A stretch of 64,000 bases of DNA from a virus (IMGVR_UViG_3300043570_001741:93714-157713), one strand, 5' to 3'. Numbered from the stretch's first letter, positions 22,573 through 31,555 are shown. Notes: generated from the letters alone by a model not told the origin. Numbers and translations: made by a program.

Positions 22573-23300
22573 AAATTTTGAATTCCTTCTACCTCGATTC
22601 TTTCCTCATATCCACACTTGGGACATTTAAAGTCCAAATCTTTTTTGATTTTTGGCATGGTTGAAAAGAAATTTTGAATCTTCTCTATATCATCTTGTTG
22701 TAAGTTTTCAATAAACTCCACAAGCTCTTCTTTTGGTGTATCTTTTGCATAATACATTTGATTCTCATCATAGATGTAATCAATACAATTCGCAATGATA
22801 TCGATTGTCTTTTCTATATTGTTTTCAACTGATTCATCATTGAATGATGTTTCAAAACTAGGATACTTCATAACAAGTCCTAGTTTTGGTGAAATAACAA
22901 TTTTAGTAGAATGTTCTTTATCAATTGTTGGTTCAATCTCCAACAATTTTAAATCAAACTTAACTAGACCACCACATGTCTTTTCTTCACCATCGTCTTT
23001 TTTGACAATGTTGTTGCAGTTGTATTTGAGGTTAACTACCTCACCCACAGACCTAGCACGAAGCTGCATGAATAAGTGTTCAAGGTCGAATGTTGGTAAT
23101 GTTTCAACATCCACATCTGATAAAATACAATTATTCAAAACTTGTTTGATAACACCAACTGTTTCTTTAACATCAGTTGATTCTGAAGCCATCATAAAAA
23201 GTTTTTGTTCTTTAACTAAGAACGGTCTAAATTTAACCGTTTTTCCCGTTGAAACCAATTTAGTTTCATATACAGGCACATCAATTTTTGGTAAAGCCAT
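22563..23300 (-). CDS. 26: gp26, baseplate hub subunit
   Basis: At 245 residues, starting MALPKIDVPVYETKLVSTGK, it fits the T4 gp26/baseplate family (T4 gp26 is 208). It has VKFRPFLVKEQKLFMMA, and two cysteine pairs (YNC...TCGG and CPKCGYE) that could bind zinc. gp26 works with gp51 and gp28 in hub assembly. A GAGGAT site precedes the ATG. The end of the gene carries the slippery sequence that gives access to the gp51 frame. Confidence 0.85.
   Translation of the reverse strand: MALPKIDVPVYETKLVSTGKTVKFRPFLVKEQKLFMMASESTDVKETVGVIKQVLNNCILSDVDVETLPTFDLEHLFMQLRARSVGEVVNLKYNCNNIVKKDDGEEKTCGGLVKFDLKLLEIEPTIDKEHSTKIVISPKLGLVMKYPSFETSFNDESVENNIEKTIDIIANCIDYIYDENQMYYAKDTPKEELVEFIENLQQDDIEKIQNFFSTMPKIKKDLDFKCPKCGYEERIEVEGIQNFFV
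22572..22578 (-). promoter_or_regulatory. Candidate -1 ribosomal frameshift site, A AAT TTT
   Basis: Read in the gp26 frame the heptamer is A AAT TTT, a fit to X XXY YYZ. Slippage by one base enters the gp51 frame, open for 63 more codons. A purine-rich GAAGGA lies just upstream and could act as an internal Shine-Dalgarno stimulator. No strong downstream stem-loop is evident, so the efficiency is uncertain. Confidence 0.6.
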
Positions 23301-23315
23301 ATTATATCCTCACAT

Positions 23316-24110
23316 TTAAAATATTAATCTACTAACTGGTGTAATCAGTCTTTCACTAATTGAGTTACCAGCTTTGTCGAAGAATCTGGATGCTTTGTCT
23401 CCAAATAGTTGAGCTGCCGCAGCAGCAATATCATATTGACCAGAATATACCACACGGTATTTTTGGTACGCAAATTGAACCGTCAATCGGTGAAATCCTT
23501 CTTCAGACCATGACAATGGCTGAGCAGCAATGGAAATTGGATAAGCATCAATCATTTCCACCGCATAAATTTGTTTGATAAAATCATCATACTGAATAAC
23601 CTTAATATTGGTCATATAACCAGTACCAGTGTTACCGCCTTTTGGAAAACGCAAGTTGTTGGTATCAGATGGCATAATTGCATCTAACCAGCGGTCAAAT
23701 AACTTGCGCTCATAGAATTCGTTTGTGCATACAAAATTTAATGCAAGCTGATTATATTGAGTTTGATATGGAACTTTAAATGTTGGTCCATAAATTTTAA
23801 CATCAGTTGTTATTAATTCTCTACCTGGCAATTCAGCACTTTCACATTGAAGTGCCAAATATCTGGACATAGATGCATTGCTAGTTTTAGATTGGCCGTC
23901 CGCAGATTCATTGCCTAAAATTTGATTAATAGCATCTGAAACATCTGTTACAATTGTTGTTGGTAGATTTAAAAGTTTTTCGAGTGCTGATGATTTAACG
24001 AAATCATTAACGTATTGTGGAATAGGAAGAATAACCTCGAAACGGTTGTTCTTTGCTAGGCCATCTTTAGCTTTGATATTGGACAGAAATGATTGTGGTG
24101 TAAAAGCCAT
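23316..24110 (-). CDS. 54: gp54-like baseplate tail-tube initiator
   Basis: This 264-residue protein has the tail-tube fold features of gp19/gp54: SRYLALQCESAELPGREL, then YGPTFKVPYQTQYNQLALNFVC and ERKLFDRWLDAI. Its length fits gp54 (T4 320 aa) better than gp19 (163). T4 gp54 caps the baseplate with gp48 and starts tube polymerisation. It overlaps the preceding gene by one base, and gp48 lies about 1 kb away on the other strand. Confidence 0.75.
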   Translation of the reverse strand: MAFTPQSFLSNIKAKDGLAKNNRFEVILPIPQYVNDFVKSSALEKLLNLPTTIVTDVSDAINQILGNESADGQSKTSNASMSRYLALQCESAELPGRELITTDVKIYGPTFKVPYQTQYNQLALNFVCTNEFYERKLFDRWLDAIMPSDTNNLRFPKGGNTGTGYMTNIKVIQYDDFIKQIYAVEMIDAYPISIAAQPLSWSEEGFHRLTVQFAYQKYRVVYSGQYDIAAAAAQLFGDKASRFFDKAGNSISERLITPVSRLIF

Positions 24111-24688
24111 TAGAATTTTCCCTCTGAGTCGGCATAAACCTTACTTGTTGAAGCACCGACAAAACTTTCCATTGGTAATAATGCAGCTATATCCCACTCA
24201 TCAGCTGTAATTTCCAAAAATCTGGAACCAACATGTGAATATAGATAACGTTTGATACATGGTTGCGCCTCAAATATCTTAGAAGCCGATGCCAATACGG
24301 CATAACTTAAACGCAATTTGGTGCTCTTATCAAAGTTTTTATTGGTCGCAAAACTACTCAATTTATCCAACAAAATCATCCGTTGCTTTGGGTGAATGTA
24401 ATGTAAATTCAACCCTAAAAATCCGTCATTGTATTGTTCTATTGGTAGTACCAAAGGGAACCGGTCGTAGTATGGCAACGAAGCTTTCGTCTTGGGACTG
24501 TATGAATAGAAATACATTTTCCCAATTATGGTATTATCCTTTAGACGGGTTCTATCCTGTAGTAATGCTTGTCTTGTGGGATTCAATTCAGTTATTTTAG
24601 ATTGAAGCCACGAGCGTGCTTGGTTTGTTCTTGGTGTCAAACCTTGTTTCATCAACGATTGATTTATTCTGTCTAATAGATATGCCAT
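24110..24688 (-). CDS. Conserved T4-like virion assembly protein, gp2 (DNA end protector) candidate
   Basis: The protein (192 aa) contains a conserved core: KMYFYSYSPKTKASLPYYDR, then PLVLPIEQYNDGFLGLNLHY, and IKRYLYSHVGSRFLEI near the end. I recall this family in most T4-like phages of marine bacteria. Its place next to gp4 mirrors the T4 order 2-4, which makes gp2, the protein that protects DNA ends, one option, but the length (T4 gp2 is about 274) and my memory do not settle it. A perfect TATAAATA stands only four bases before its ATG. Confidence 0.5.
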   Translation of the reverse strand: MAYLLDRINQSLMKQGLTPRTNQARSWLQSKITELNPTRQALLQDRTRLKDNTIIGKMYFYSYSPKTKASLPYYDRFPLVLPIEQYNDGFLGLNLHYIHPKQRMILLDKLSSFATNKNFDKSTKLRLSYAVLASASKIFEAQPCIKRYLYSHVGSRFLEITADEWDIAALLPMESFVGASTSKVYADSEGKF

Positions 24689-24692
24689 TGGT

Positions 24693-24700
24693 TATTTATA
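24693..24700 (-). promoter_or_regulatory. T4 late promoter box, perfect TATAAATA
   Basis: A perfect match to the T4 late consensus on the minus strand, lying between gp4 and the next leftward gene. T4-type initiation about six bases downstream would begin at the ATG (24688), so this mRNA may be leaderless; no Shine-Dalgarno site is present. Confidence 0.55.
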
Positions 24701-25147
24701 TTAAAGTCCAAGTTCTTTTTCAGTCAATATTTGAAATTGCCATCCATGTTCCTTACAGAATAGGTCGGCTGCTCGCCACTTCTCTTGATTAATGGCGTAA
24801 GTTGCCGCCTCTTGAATGAATCGTTTTGTCTGCCGTTTCTGTACTGGCATCTTGGTTTGGGCGTTTGGTTTTACCTCAATCATTACAGTTTTTATCAGGC
24901 CAGTTTTCACTTTGAGTTTTGCAACAAAATCAGGGTAATACTTGTGCATTCTGTTGTCCACTGGAGACTTGTAAGGAATTGATAATTCTTCGGAAGCCCA
25001 CCAAATCACGTTTGGATTGTCATCAAAATATTTCATAACCCTGAGTTCCCACGAAGAACGATAAATGATGTTTGACGCATCTCCGTTATATTTTGCTGGG
25101 TTCTTTGGTTTGAATATTCCTTTGTATGTTTTATTTAAGGAAGTCAT
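24701..25147 (-). CDS. 4: gp4 head completion protein, TnsA-like nuclease fold
   Basis: At 148 residues this equals T4 gp4 (gp50/65) in length. It starts with YKGIFKPKNPAKYNGD, followed by IYRSSWELRVMKYFDDNPNVIWWASEE. Potential nuclease residues are E34, D73 (YYPDF) and E91-x-K93 (IEVK), a PD-(D/E)XK/TnsA arrangement. gp4 finishes the packaged head before tail joining. The ATG lacks a clear ribosome site and overlaps the start of the rightward late promoter box. Confidence 0.85.
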   Translation of the reverse strand: MTSLNKTYKGIFKPKNPAKYNGDASNIIYRSSWELRVMKYFDDNPNVIWWASEELSIPYKSPVDNRMHKYYPDFVAKLKVKTGLIKTVMIEVKPNAQTKMPVQKRQTKRFIQEAATYAINQEKWRAADLFCKEHGWQFQILTEKELGL

Positions 25148-25154
25148 ATAAATA
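25147..25154 (+). promoter_or_regulatory. T4 late promoter box, perfect TATAAATA, baseplate operon
   Basis: A perfect match placed 25 bp before the gp48 ATG. The leader then holds AGGA at 25170-25173. It should drive gp48 and the co-oriented baseplate genes. It shares a base with the start codon of the divergent gp4 gene. Confidence 0.75.
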
Positions 25155-25179
25155 TATAGTAAATTCTATAGGACCACAA

Positions 25180-26358
25180 ATGGCACTTTTCTCTTTAACG
25201 GACATAAATTTCAAACCGGACGCTACAAGAAATTTCAAATCATTGAATTCTTATAGTGTCGATAATAAAAGATATCCAATAGACCTTGGCGCAACAGATA
25301 AGGGACACTATATGATGTTTTTTATCAATGTCCAAAGACGAACACAATTTGAAGCTAATTATGATAACTCTGGTCCAATGCCAACAGTTCTTGCCAATGC
25401 TCAGAAAAATAACAATAATACATTGACTGGTGCACTAAGTAATGTGGGTGAAAAAATTAAATCTGTTGTATCATCTTCCATATCAGGCCTTGTAACAAAT
25501 GCTGATAATGAATATGTGAATAAAGCTAGTGATGTTATTGGTCAAGAAATAAATGCTGGCTTTGGTAGATTGAAAGAAGGAAATCTCTTTCGTTCCATTA
25601 AAAGAACGAAAGATACAATTGCCTTGTATATGCCAGACACATTGAATTTTAATTATCAACAGAGTTATTCAGACGTTTCACTAACTGATGCTTTTGGTAT
25701 ACCGGGTGCGCTTGCTCAAGGTGCTGCGGCAGGTTTAGATGCTTACAATGATTATAAAGCAACAGGCAGAGTTAATCTTCAAAACATGTCTCCTTTTGCA
25801 GTTGCAGCTTTAACATCGAAATTTGGTGGTTCTCAAGGACCACTCTTTACTGCATTGACTTCGGCAACTGGTGGTGTGATTGCACAGAATCCACAATTAG
25901 AGTTAATTTATAGTAAGCCACAATTTAGACAATTTAGATTTTCTTTTATGTTCTATCCAAGGAGTCAAAGAGAGGCTAGAGAAGTTATTGACATTATTGA
26001 AATGTTTAAATATCACCAAGCACCAGAATTATTGAATGGTACTTATGGTAGATTTTTAGTTCCACCATCTGAATTTGATATTCAATTCATGTACAATGGC
26101 CAAGAAAATGTGAACATTCCAAAAGTTTCAACCTGTGTACTAACCGGTCTAGATATAAACTATGCACCAACAGGTACTTTTGCAGCTTATGAAACAATTG
26201 ATTCCAACTCACCATCAAAAGGCGGAACTGGTATGCCAGTTGGTATTGGTTTGGATTTGTCATTTACAGAAACCGAAATTATTACTAAAAATTATTACAA
26301 TCCAACACTAAGACAAAACGCACCAAATCAATTTGATATTGCTAATGGAGGTGTTTAA
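25180..26358 (+). CDS. 48: gp48-like baseplate tail-tube cap
   Basis: I take the ATG at 25180 (AGGA 6 nt upstream) instead of an ATG at 25126 that precedes the promoter. The product has 392 residues (T4 gp48 364). The core YMPDTLNFNYQQSYSDVSLTDAFG and the C-terminal FRQFRFSFMFYPRSQREARE are typical of gp48. With gp54 it forms the platform on which the tail tube starts. The N-terminal region is variable and Asn-rich. Confidence 0.8.
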   Translation: MALFSLTDINFKPDATRNFKSLNSYSVDNKRYPIDLGATDKGHYMMFFINVQRRTQFEANYDNSGPMPTVLANAQKNNNNTLTGALSNVGEKIKSVVSSSISGLVTNADNEYVNKASDVIGQEINAGFGRLKEGNLFRSIKRTKDTIALYMPDTLNFNYQQSYSDVSLTDAFGIPGALAQGAAAGLDAYNDYKATGRVNLQNMSPFAVAALTSKFGGSQGPLFTALTSATGGVIAQNPQLELIYSKPQFRQFRFSFMFYPRSQREAREVIDIIEMFKYHQAPELLNGTYGRFLVPPSEFDIQFMYNGQENVNIPKVSTCVLTGLDINYAPTGTFAAYETIDSNSPSKGGTGMPVGIGLDLSFTETEIITKNYYNPTLRQNAPNQFDIANGGV

Positions 26359-26359
26359 T

Positions 26360-27007
26360 ATGGCAAAATACTTTAAACATTTCCCAAAAGTTTATTATAC
26401 TCCAAACTCCGAAATGGAATCTTTGGATGTTTTAACTAACATCACAACAAGATTTTCTTTTGAACAGGAGTTTAAGAAAAACAGTTCTATTTACTATGAG
26501 TATAGTGTTGAAGATGGTGAAACACCTGAAATTGTTGCTGCTAAAATTTATGGTTCTTCCGAAAAACATTGGATTATTATGAATCTTAATGACATTGTTG
26601 ATCCAATGTATGATTGGCCTCTTACACAAAGAAACGTTATTAAATACATTGAAGCTAAATATTCTGCCAATGCAGCTGCCGGTCAAACAGGTTACGAATG
26701 GGCGGTACAAACCACACATTCTTATTATCGAATTGAAACACAAACAGAACCAGTTTCTGGTATATCTACGATAATTAAAAAAGAAATCGATTCTGCAACG
26801 TATGCTAATGTTGCATCTTCAACAACAACTTATACATTACCTGATAGTAATACCATAACGATTGATATTGGCAAAGAGTTTAAAACATATTATGAATATG
26901 AAGTTGAAGCTAATGATGCTAAAAGGTCAATAAAAATTTTAAAACCTGAATTAGTTGATGTTGTTGAAAAAGAATTTAAACGTGTGATTGCTGATATCAT
27001 TGTATGA
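26360..27007 (+). CDS. 53: gp53 baseplate wedge subunit
   Basis: Start taken at 26360, directly after the gp48 stop; a longer frame from 26333 would be inside gp48. The 215 residues include the LysM-like gp53 pattern GETPEIVAAKIYGSSEKHWIIMNLN (residues about 54-78) with WPLTQ after it. gp53 (T4 196 aa) joins the wedges around the hub. The C-terminal half is extended compared with T4. Confidence 0.85.
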   Translation: MAKYFKHFPKVYYTPNSEMESLDVLTNITTRFSFEQEFKKNSSIYYEYSVEDGETPEIVAAKIYGSSEKHWIIMNLNDIVDPMYDWPLTQRNVIKYIEAKYSANAAAGQTGYEWAVQTTHSYYRIETQTEPVSGISTIIKKEIDSATYANVASSTTTYTLPDSNTITIDIGKEFKTYYEYEVEANDAKRSIKILKPELVDVVEKEFKRVIADIIV

Positions 27008-28338
27008 ACGAAAACCAATTGCTACAACCTACAGATTTTGATATTCAGAGATTGGATCTGGTAACAAAATTTGGTTCGGTTGATTTACGTGGCATGTTTG
27101 AAGAAATCAACCTGTATGATAGTATGTTGGCACCATGTGCAACCGGCAATATGTTGATTGTCGATGCTATTGGTTTATCACAAAAATTACTATTAGATGG
27201 AACAGAATATTTGTTGGTGGAAATTGACAAGGGTGATGGCCTTTTTCCAATAAAAAGAAAGTATCGTGTTCATAGCCAAACTGATAGAAAGACTATGAAT
27301 CAAACCAGTGAGAGCTATATTTTAAAGTTTTCTTCGGAAGAATTAATTTTCTCTGAGCAACAAAGAGTCAGTCATTATTATGAAGGCACATATACTGAAA
27401 TTATTTTGGCTATCATTAGGGATTATTTAAAACCTGATAATGTAACATTAACTGGTGTTTATGACGCTTCAAATGGTTTGAATAAGGTAGTCATACCAAA
27501 CTTAAAACCATTTGATGCTATTCAATGGTGTGTCAAAAGAGCTTTAAATAATAATTCTAAACCGAATTTCATGTTCTTTCAAAACAATGATGGTTACAAT
27601 TTAAGCACATTAGATACAATTATGTCTAGTGAACCACTTTTAAATTTGACGTTCTCTGTTAAAAACTTGCCCGATGGAACATTAAATGAAGAAATGATTG
27701 GCGTTAGACACATGCAAGTAATGACACAATCAGACTTCATAAAAAATACTAGAGCTGGTGTATATTCTGGTAGTGTTGTTGGTTTTGATCCAGTAACTAG
27801 AACGTTGAAAAAAACAAATTACACCTTCAATGATATATACGAAGGTTCGGCTCATGCTAATCCAAATAGAATTGTAGCAAAATCTCAAACGAAGTATGGT
27901 AATAGTAACTATGATATGAATAACTCCAGAAAAATATTTTATTTGGATACAACTGAGCGACAAACTACTGCATACATTAATGAAAATGATCCAGAGCCTT
28001 TGCAGAATCAAGACACTCCTCAACAATACATTTTTCAACGAGAATCAATTCTGCAAAATTTTGTGAGTCAACGATTAAGACTGGTTATTCCTGGTAACTT
28101 TGCGGTAACATCTGGAAAAACATTGTATCTAAATGTACCACGTAGAGGTTTTGATTCAGATGATACAGATAATTTTGATATTACGTTAAAGGGCAAATAC
28201 GCTATTTTGGCTACAAGACATATGATACGACATAATAGGTTTGAAACCATTGTGGAAGCGGTAACAGATTCAACCGAAAGACCTGAATTTACTGCAAATC
28301 AGCAGGAGATGGATAAACAAATGGAATCGTTTAAGTAA
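27004..28338 (+). CDS. 27: gp27-like baseplate hub protein
   Basis: The 444-residue protein fits the hub family of T4 gp27 (391 aa) by position before the gp5-like spike gene and by features: an N-terminal DLRGMFEEINLYDSM, FSSEELIFSEQQRVSHYYEG, and a domain with NLKPFDAIQWCVKRA. gp27 forms the trimeric torus onto which gp5 docks. ATG overlaps the gp53 stop by 4 nt, and its own stop overlaps the gp5 start by one base. Confidence 0.75.
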   Translation: MNENQLLQPTDFDIQRLDLVTKFGSVDLRGMFEEINLYDSMLAPCATGNMLIVDAIGLSQKLLLDGTEYLLVEIDKGDGLFPIKRKYRVHSQTDRKTMNQTSESYILKFSSEELIFSEQQRVSHYYEGTYTEIILAIIRDYLKPDNVTLTGVYDASNGLNKVVIPNLKPFDAIQWCVKRALNNNSKPNFMFFQNNDGYNLSTLDTIMSSEPLLNLTFSVKNLPDGTLNEEMIGVRHMQVMTQSDFIKNTRAGVYSGSVVGFDPVTRTLKKTNYTFNDIYEGSAHANPNRIVAKSQTKYGNSNYDMNNSRKIFYLDTTERQTTAYINENDPEPLQNQDTPQQYIFQRESILQNFVSQRLRLVIPGNFAVTSGKTLYLNVPRRGFDSDDTDNFDITLKGKYAILATRHMIRHNRFETIVEAVTDSTERPEFTANQQEMDKQMESFK

Positions 28339-29456
28339 TGAAGACAGAATATAAACAACACCAAGGTATGTACCATGGTATCATTGAAGATATTGATGAC
28401 CCATTAAAACTGCATCGTTTGAGGGTTAGAGTTATTGAAATACACGATGATGATAAACAAAGAATTCCAACTACAACGTTGCCGTGGTTTCAGCCATTAT
28501 TTGCAGTAAACAATTCTGATAAAGCTTCTGCACCTAAACTTGGTGATTGGGTTTTGGTGTATTTTCCTGATCCTGATTCTGCACAATTTGGTTATGTGAT
28601 GGGTGTAATTCCTGGTATTGTATCTGAAGAAGAAGTGCCAGAACTTGTGGTAACAGCAAAAAGACCAGTTAAACCGGCCGGTGATCCAGCGGGAAATGTA
28701 GGTTATCCCTCAACTGCACCAACAGGTAGAAGTGTTGTCACGGGCACTGGTGTTGATAGAACAAACAACAAACTTATTCACGTTTGTGATATTACAATTG
28801 AAACGGACCGAGTTGTTGGTGCTGTAACAAGACAATTTAGTGAAGTTGTTGCTGCAATTAAAGCTGCAATAGCTGCTTTACTGAAGACTCTTGGAGCTAC
28901 AGATAGGTCTGGCGAAGTTTTGAAACTTACTGAAATTGCTAAAAATATTGCAAGAGAAATAAAAAAAGTTACTGATTTTATTAAAGACATTAATCAAACA
29001 ATTGCCGGTTATTTAAAAATTGTTGCAAAGATTAGAGCAATGATTGCATACATCTTAAACTTGCCTGCAAAATTATTAGCAGAATTTCAACAATGTTTGG
29101 CTAACTTATATAAATCATTACTTGCTGGTTTTACAACAGGTTTTGCTGATATTGGTTTAGTTTCTGATTTAAAAGAATTGGCCACTGCTGTTAATGAAGT
29201 TGGTACTGAAATTGCGGAAGTTGCTAAACAAGGTGCTATTTTGGCCAGTACACCACAACAATTAGGTGCAGTTCTTGTGGCACCATCAAGTGCGGCCGAC
29301 ATTAAAGCATCTGAAACCGCATTTACAAATTACATGGCATCACCTACAGCATATAGTTCATTGGTGCCATCTACATCGTCTTTGACAGCATCAACAGAAG
29401 CAACAGCTATTTCTAATGCTAATATCACAGACCCAACTAATGCGAAACTGGCTTAA
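28338..29456 (+). CDS. gp5-like spike base (OB fold), without lysozyme
   Basis: Residues about 1-95 form the gp5 OB-fold domain: YHGIIEDIDDPLKLHRLRVRV, then LPWFQPLF and LGDWVLVYFPDPDSAQFGYVMG. This part binds gp27. Unlike T4 gp5 no lysozyme and no beta-helix follow; instead residues about 150-310 are long helices, with an Ala/Thr/Ser-rich end. The needle is the next gene and the lysozyme domain is in the leftward gene at 20479-22380. All three parts of T4 gp5 are thus present but separated. Confidence 0.8.
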   Translation: MKTEYKQHQGMYHGIIEDIDDPLKLHRLRVRVIEIHDDDKQRIPTTTLPWFQPLFAVNNSDKASAPKLGDWVLVYFPDPDSAQFGYVMGVIPGIVSEEEVPELVVTAKRPVKPAGDPAGNVGYPSTAPTGRSVVTGTGVDRTNNKLIHVCDITIETDRVVGAVTRQFSEVVAAIKAAIAALLKTLGATDRSGEVLKLTEIAKNIAREIKKVTDFIKDINQTIAGYLKIVAKIRAMIAYILNLPAKLLAEFQQCLANLYKSLLAGFTTGFADIGLVSDLKELATAVNEVGTEIAEVAKQGAILASTPQQLGAVLVAPSSAADIKASETAFTNYMASPTAYSSLVPSTSSLTASTEATAISNANITDPTNAKLA

Positions 29457-29461
29457 ATAAT

Positions 29462-30271
29462 ATGGCAATTACTAATGAATATTCTCCACCAGATTATAGT
29501 TGGAGACAAAGAGAGTCTGAGGCTTCGGTAGAAAATCCTCCAAAGTATCCTGACAATAACGTTACACAAACAAAATCGGGACACTTATTTGAATTGGATG
29601 ATACGTTTGACCGTGAACGTATCCGCATTCACCACAGAACAGGTACATTCATTGAAATGCATTCTAATGGTGATGAGACACATAAAATCGAAGGCGATGG
29701 TTATGAAATCATTGCTGGTAACAAATACGTACACATTACTGGATTTTGCAACATCACTATTGAAGGTGATGCTATTGTCAATATTAAGGGCAATAAAACA
29801 GAATTGATTGAAGGCAATTTGAATCAAGTTGTTAAAGGTGATTACACACAAGTTGTTAAAGGTGAATCTAGAATTTTAGCCGATGGTAACATGACTGTTG
29901 GATGTGGTTCTGATTTTCTTGGTTCTCTGAGGTTAGTTACTGGTGACCACATGAGACTTGAGGGTGACCTATCAGTTAATGGTGGTATCTCCGCAACAAA
30001 CATTACGAGTGAAAATTGGGTTGCAGCTGGCGTGGGTGTAAATGCAGGACCATCCGGTTTTGTTTCTATACTTGGTGGTTTAGCTGTAGGTTTTCCAATT
30101 GCTATTCCAGGTTCTGTGACTGCTGCTGTGCAAGTTAAAGCACCACTTGGTTCATTTGGCACAATGTCAGCCGTATTGATGACTGATATGATTAATACAA
30201 AAATATTTGACACACATATTCATATGGCTAAAGGTCCAACTTCTCCACCAATTTCTGGTCCAATGATTTAA
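29462..30271 (+). CDS. gp5 C-terminal-like beta-helix needle
   Basis: The middle (residues about 70-150) has the gp5/VgrG-type repeat pattern with Gly every eight residues (IKGNKTELIEGNLNQVVKGD), which forms a triple-stranded beta-helix. The N-terminus has an FELDDTFDRERIRIHHRTGT segment. The C-terminus ends DTHIHMAKGPTSPP; the H-x-H resembles the metal-binding tip of P2 gpV-type spikes. It would be the membrane-piercing needle joined to the OB-fold base encoded just upstream. Confidence 0.8.
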   Translation: MAITNEYSPPDYSWRQRESEASVENPPKYPDNNVTQTKSGHLFELDDTFDRERIRIHHRTGTFIEMHSNGDETHKIEGDGYEIIAGNKYVHITGFCNITIEGDAIVNIKGNKTELIEGNLNQVVKGDYTQVVKGESRILADGNMTVGCGSDFLGSLRLVTGDHMRLEGDLSVNGGISATNITSENWVAAGVGVNAGPSGFVSILGGLAVGFPIAIPGSVTAAVQVKAPLGSFGTMSAVLMTDMINTKIFDTHIHMAKGPTSPPISGPMI

Positions 30272-30281
30272 GGAATATATT

Positions 30282-31139
30282 ATGGCTTCTTTGTTTTCCC
30301 GATTAAATTATAACTACGTAGATACCAATTCAGTTATTAGTGAATTATCTACTGAAGTGAGAACGACACTAGATTCTATGCCGAAGATGTTGACTTCTTG
30401 GCAAGCTGCTGATTTAGCTAATAATGATACTGGTGGTTACTTTATTAATCCTTGTGCTAATGTGACAAGTAATATTTGGAGTGTATCTAATAATTTGGTG
30501 AATGTTACAAGCTCACTACAAGGCTCAGGTAATTTGACTGGTCTGTGGACTCATATTCGTAGCACTTTTGCTTACATCAGTAATAGCGCAACCGGTAACA
30601 CACAAGCTGGTGACTTCCTTGCTCACACGAACAGAATTTCAGGTGTAACTTCTATAACAGTATCATCTGACCAAGGTGTTGCAAATTTACCACATTATGA
30701 GACTGCCGTTCAAACAGGCAAAGCAGTAGTCTCATTAATTTACCAAACAGAAGGTGTATCCAACAATGCACCAATTATGGGCAACTTTACGAGCTTGTTT
30801 GTGGCTAATGATTTGATATCAATCTATAATACTGTGGTCACATATGCAAATACGATTAACAGTAGTATTTCGATTTCAGGTTCTGGTAGCGAAATGGATC
30901 CATTCATTAGAACTTCCAATCTGACATTCAACACAGTAAATGCCATAGCAACCACAGCTAATTCTGCTAACTCCATCTTCTATGACCGCAGAGTCCATGA
31001 TGAGCAGTTTTATAAGAATTCGTTAAGTATTCTTACAGACTACAAAAAGGCTCGTGGTGTTGGAAGTACAGGTCAAACAGAAGACTTTTTAATTAAAAAT
31101 TATATTGGCTCAAGTAAACTATTATATAGGATAGGTTGA
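30282..31139 (+). CDS. Conserved baseplate-region protein (285 aa)
   Basis: Rich in Ser, Thr and Asn, with alternating strands and some helix, located between the needle and gp25. I recall a gene of this type at the same place in T4-like marine phages, so it is probably a virion baseplate component, but its function is unknown. AAGGAATA precedes the ATG. Confidence 0.65.
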   Translation: MASLFSRLNYNYVDTNSVISELSTEVRTTLDSMPKMLTSWQAADLANNDTGGYFINPCANVTSNIWSVSNNLVNVTSSLQGSGNLTGLWTHIRSTFAYISNSATGNTQAGDFLAHTNRISGVTSITVSSDQGVANLPHYETAVQTGKAVVSLIYQTEGVSNNAPIMGNFTSLFVANDLISIYNTVVTYANTINSSISISGSGSEMDPFIRTSNLTFNTVNAIATTANSANSIFYDRRVHDEQFYKNSLSILTDYKKARGVGSTGQTEDFLIKNYIGSSKLLYRIG

Positions 31140-31146
31140 ATAAATA
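31139..31146 (+). promoter_or_regulatory. Late promoter-like box, AATAAATA, before gp25
   Basis: Seven of eight positions match TATAAATA. It overlaps the stop codon of the previous gene and stands only four bases before the gp25 ATG, with no good ribosome site. It may be a leaderless late start or a chance match. Confidence 0.3.
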
Positions 31147-31150
31147 GAAA

Positions 31151-31555
31151 ATGGCAATAGGAATAACCACAACCGTAAGAGAATATCGTGACTTGGATTT
31201 GAATTTTAAGATTCATCCAATCAGGAAAGATATCAATAAACATACTGCTGAGATGGCGGTAATCAATTCCATTAAGAATTTGGTACTGACTCAGCATTAT
31301 GAAGTGCCTTTTCAACCAGAAATTGGTTGTAATATCCAAAAGTTACTATTTGAGCCTTTGGATCCAGTATCGGCAACTCTCATTCAACGTGAGATAACGC
31401 AAACAATTCAAAACTTTGAGCCTAGAGTTAGTGTCTCAAAGGTACAAGTATTTCCAGATTATGATAAGAATGGTTTTAGGATTGCGATGGAATTTTTCAT
31501 TGTCAACAGAACCGAACCAGTAACAATACAATTTTTCTTAGAACGAGTACGATAA
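31151..31555 (+). CDS. 25: gp25 baseplate wedge subunit
   Basis: The 134 residues match T4 gp25 (132) and the GPW/gp25 family. It contains NSIKNLVLTQHYEVPFQPEIG and LLFEPLDP, the conserved EPR-like core. gp25 links gp6 with the sheath and has a lysozyme-like name only by history. The gene ends directly at the gp6 ATG. Confidence 0.92.
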   Translation: MAIGITTTVREYRDLDLNFKIHPIRKDINKHTAEMAVINSIKNLVLTQHYEVPFQPEIGCNIQKLLFEPLDPVSATLIQREITQTIQNFEPRVSVSKVQVFPDYDKNGFRIAMEFFIVNRTEPVTIQFFLERVR

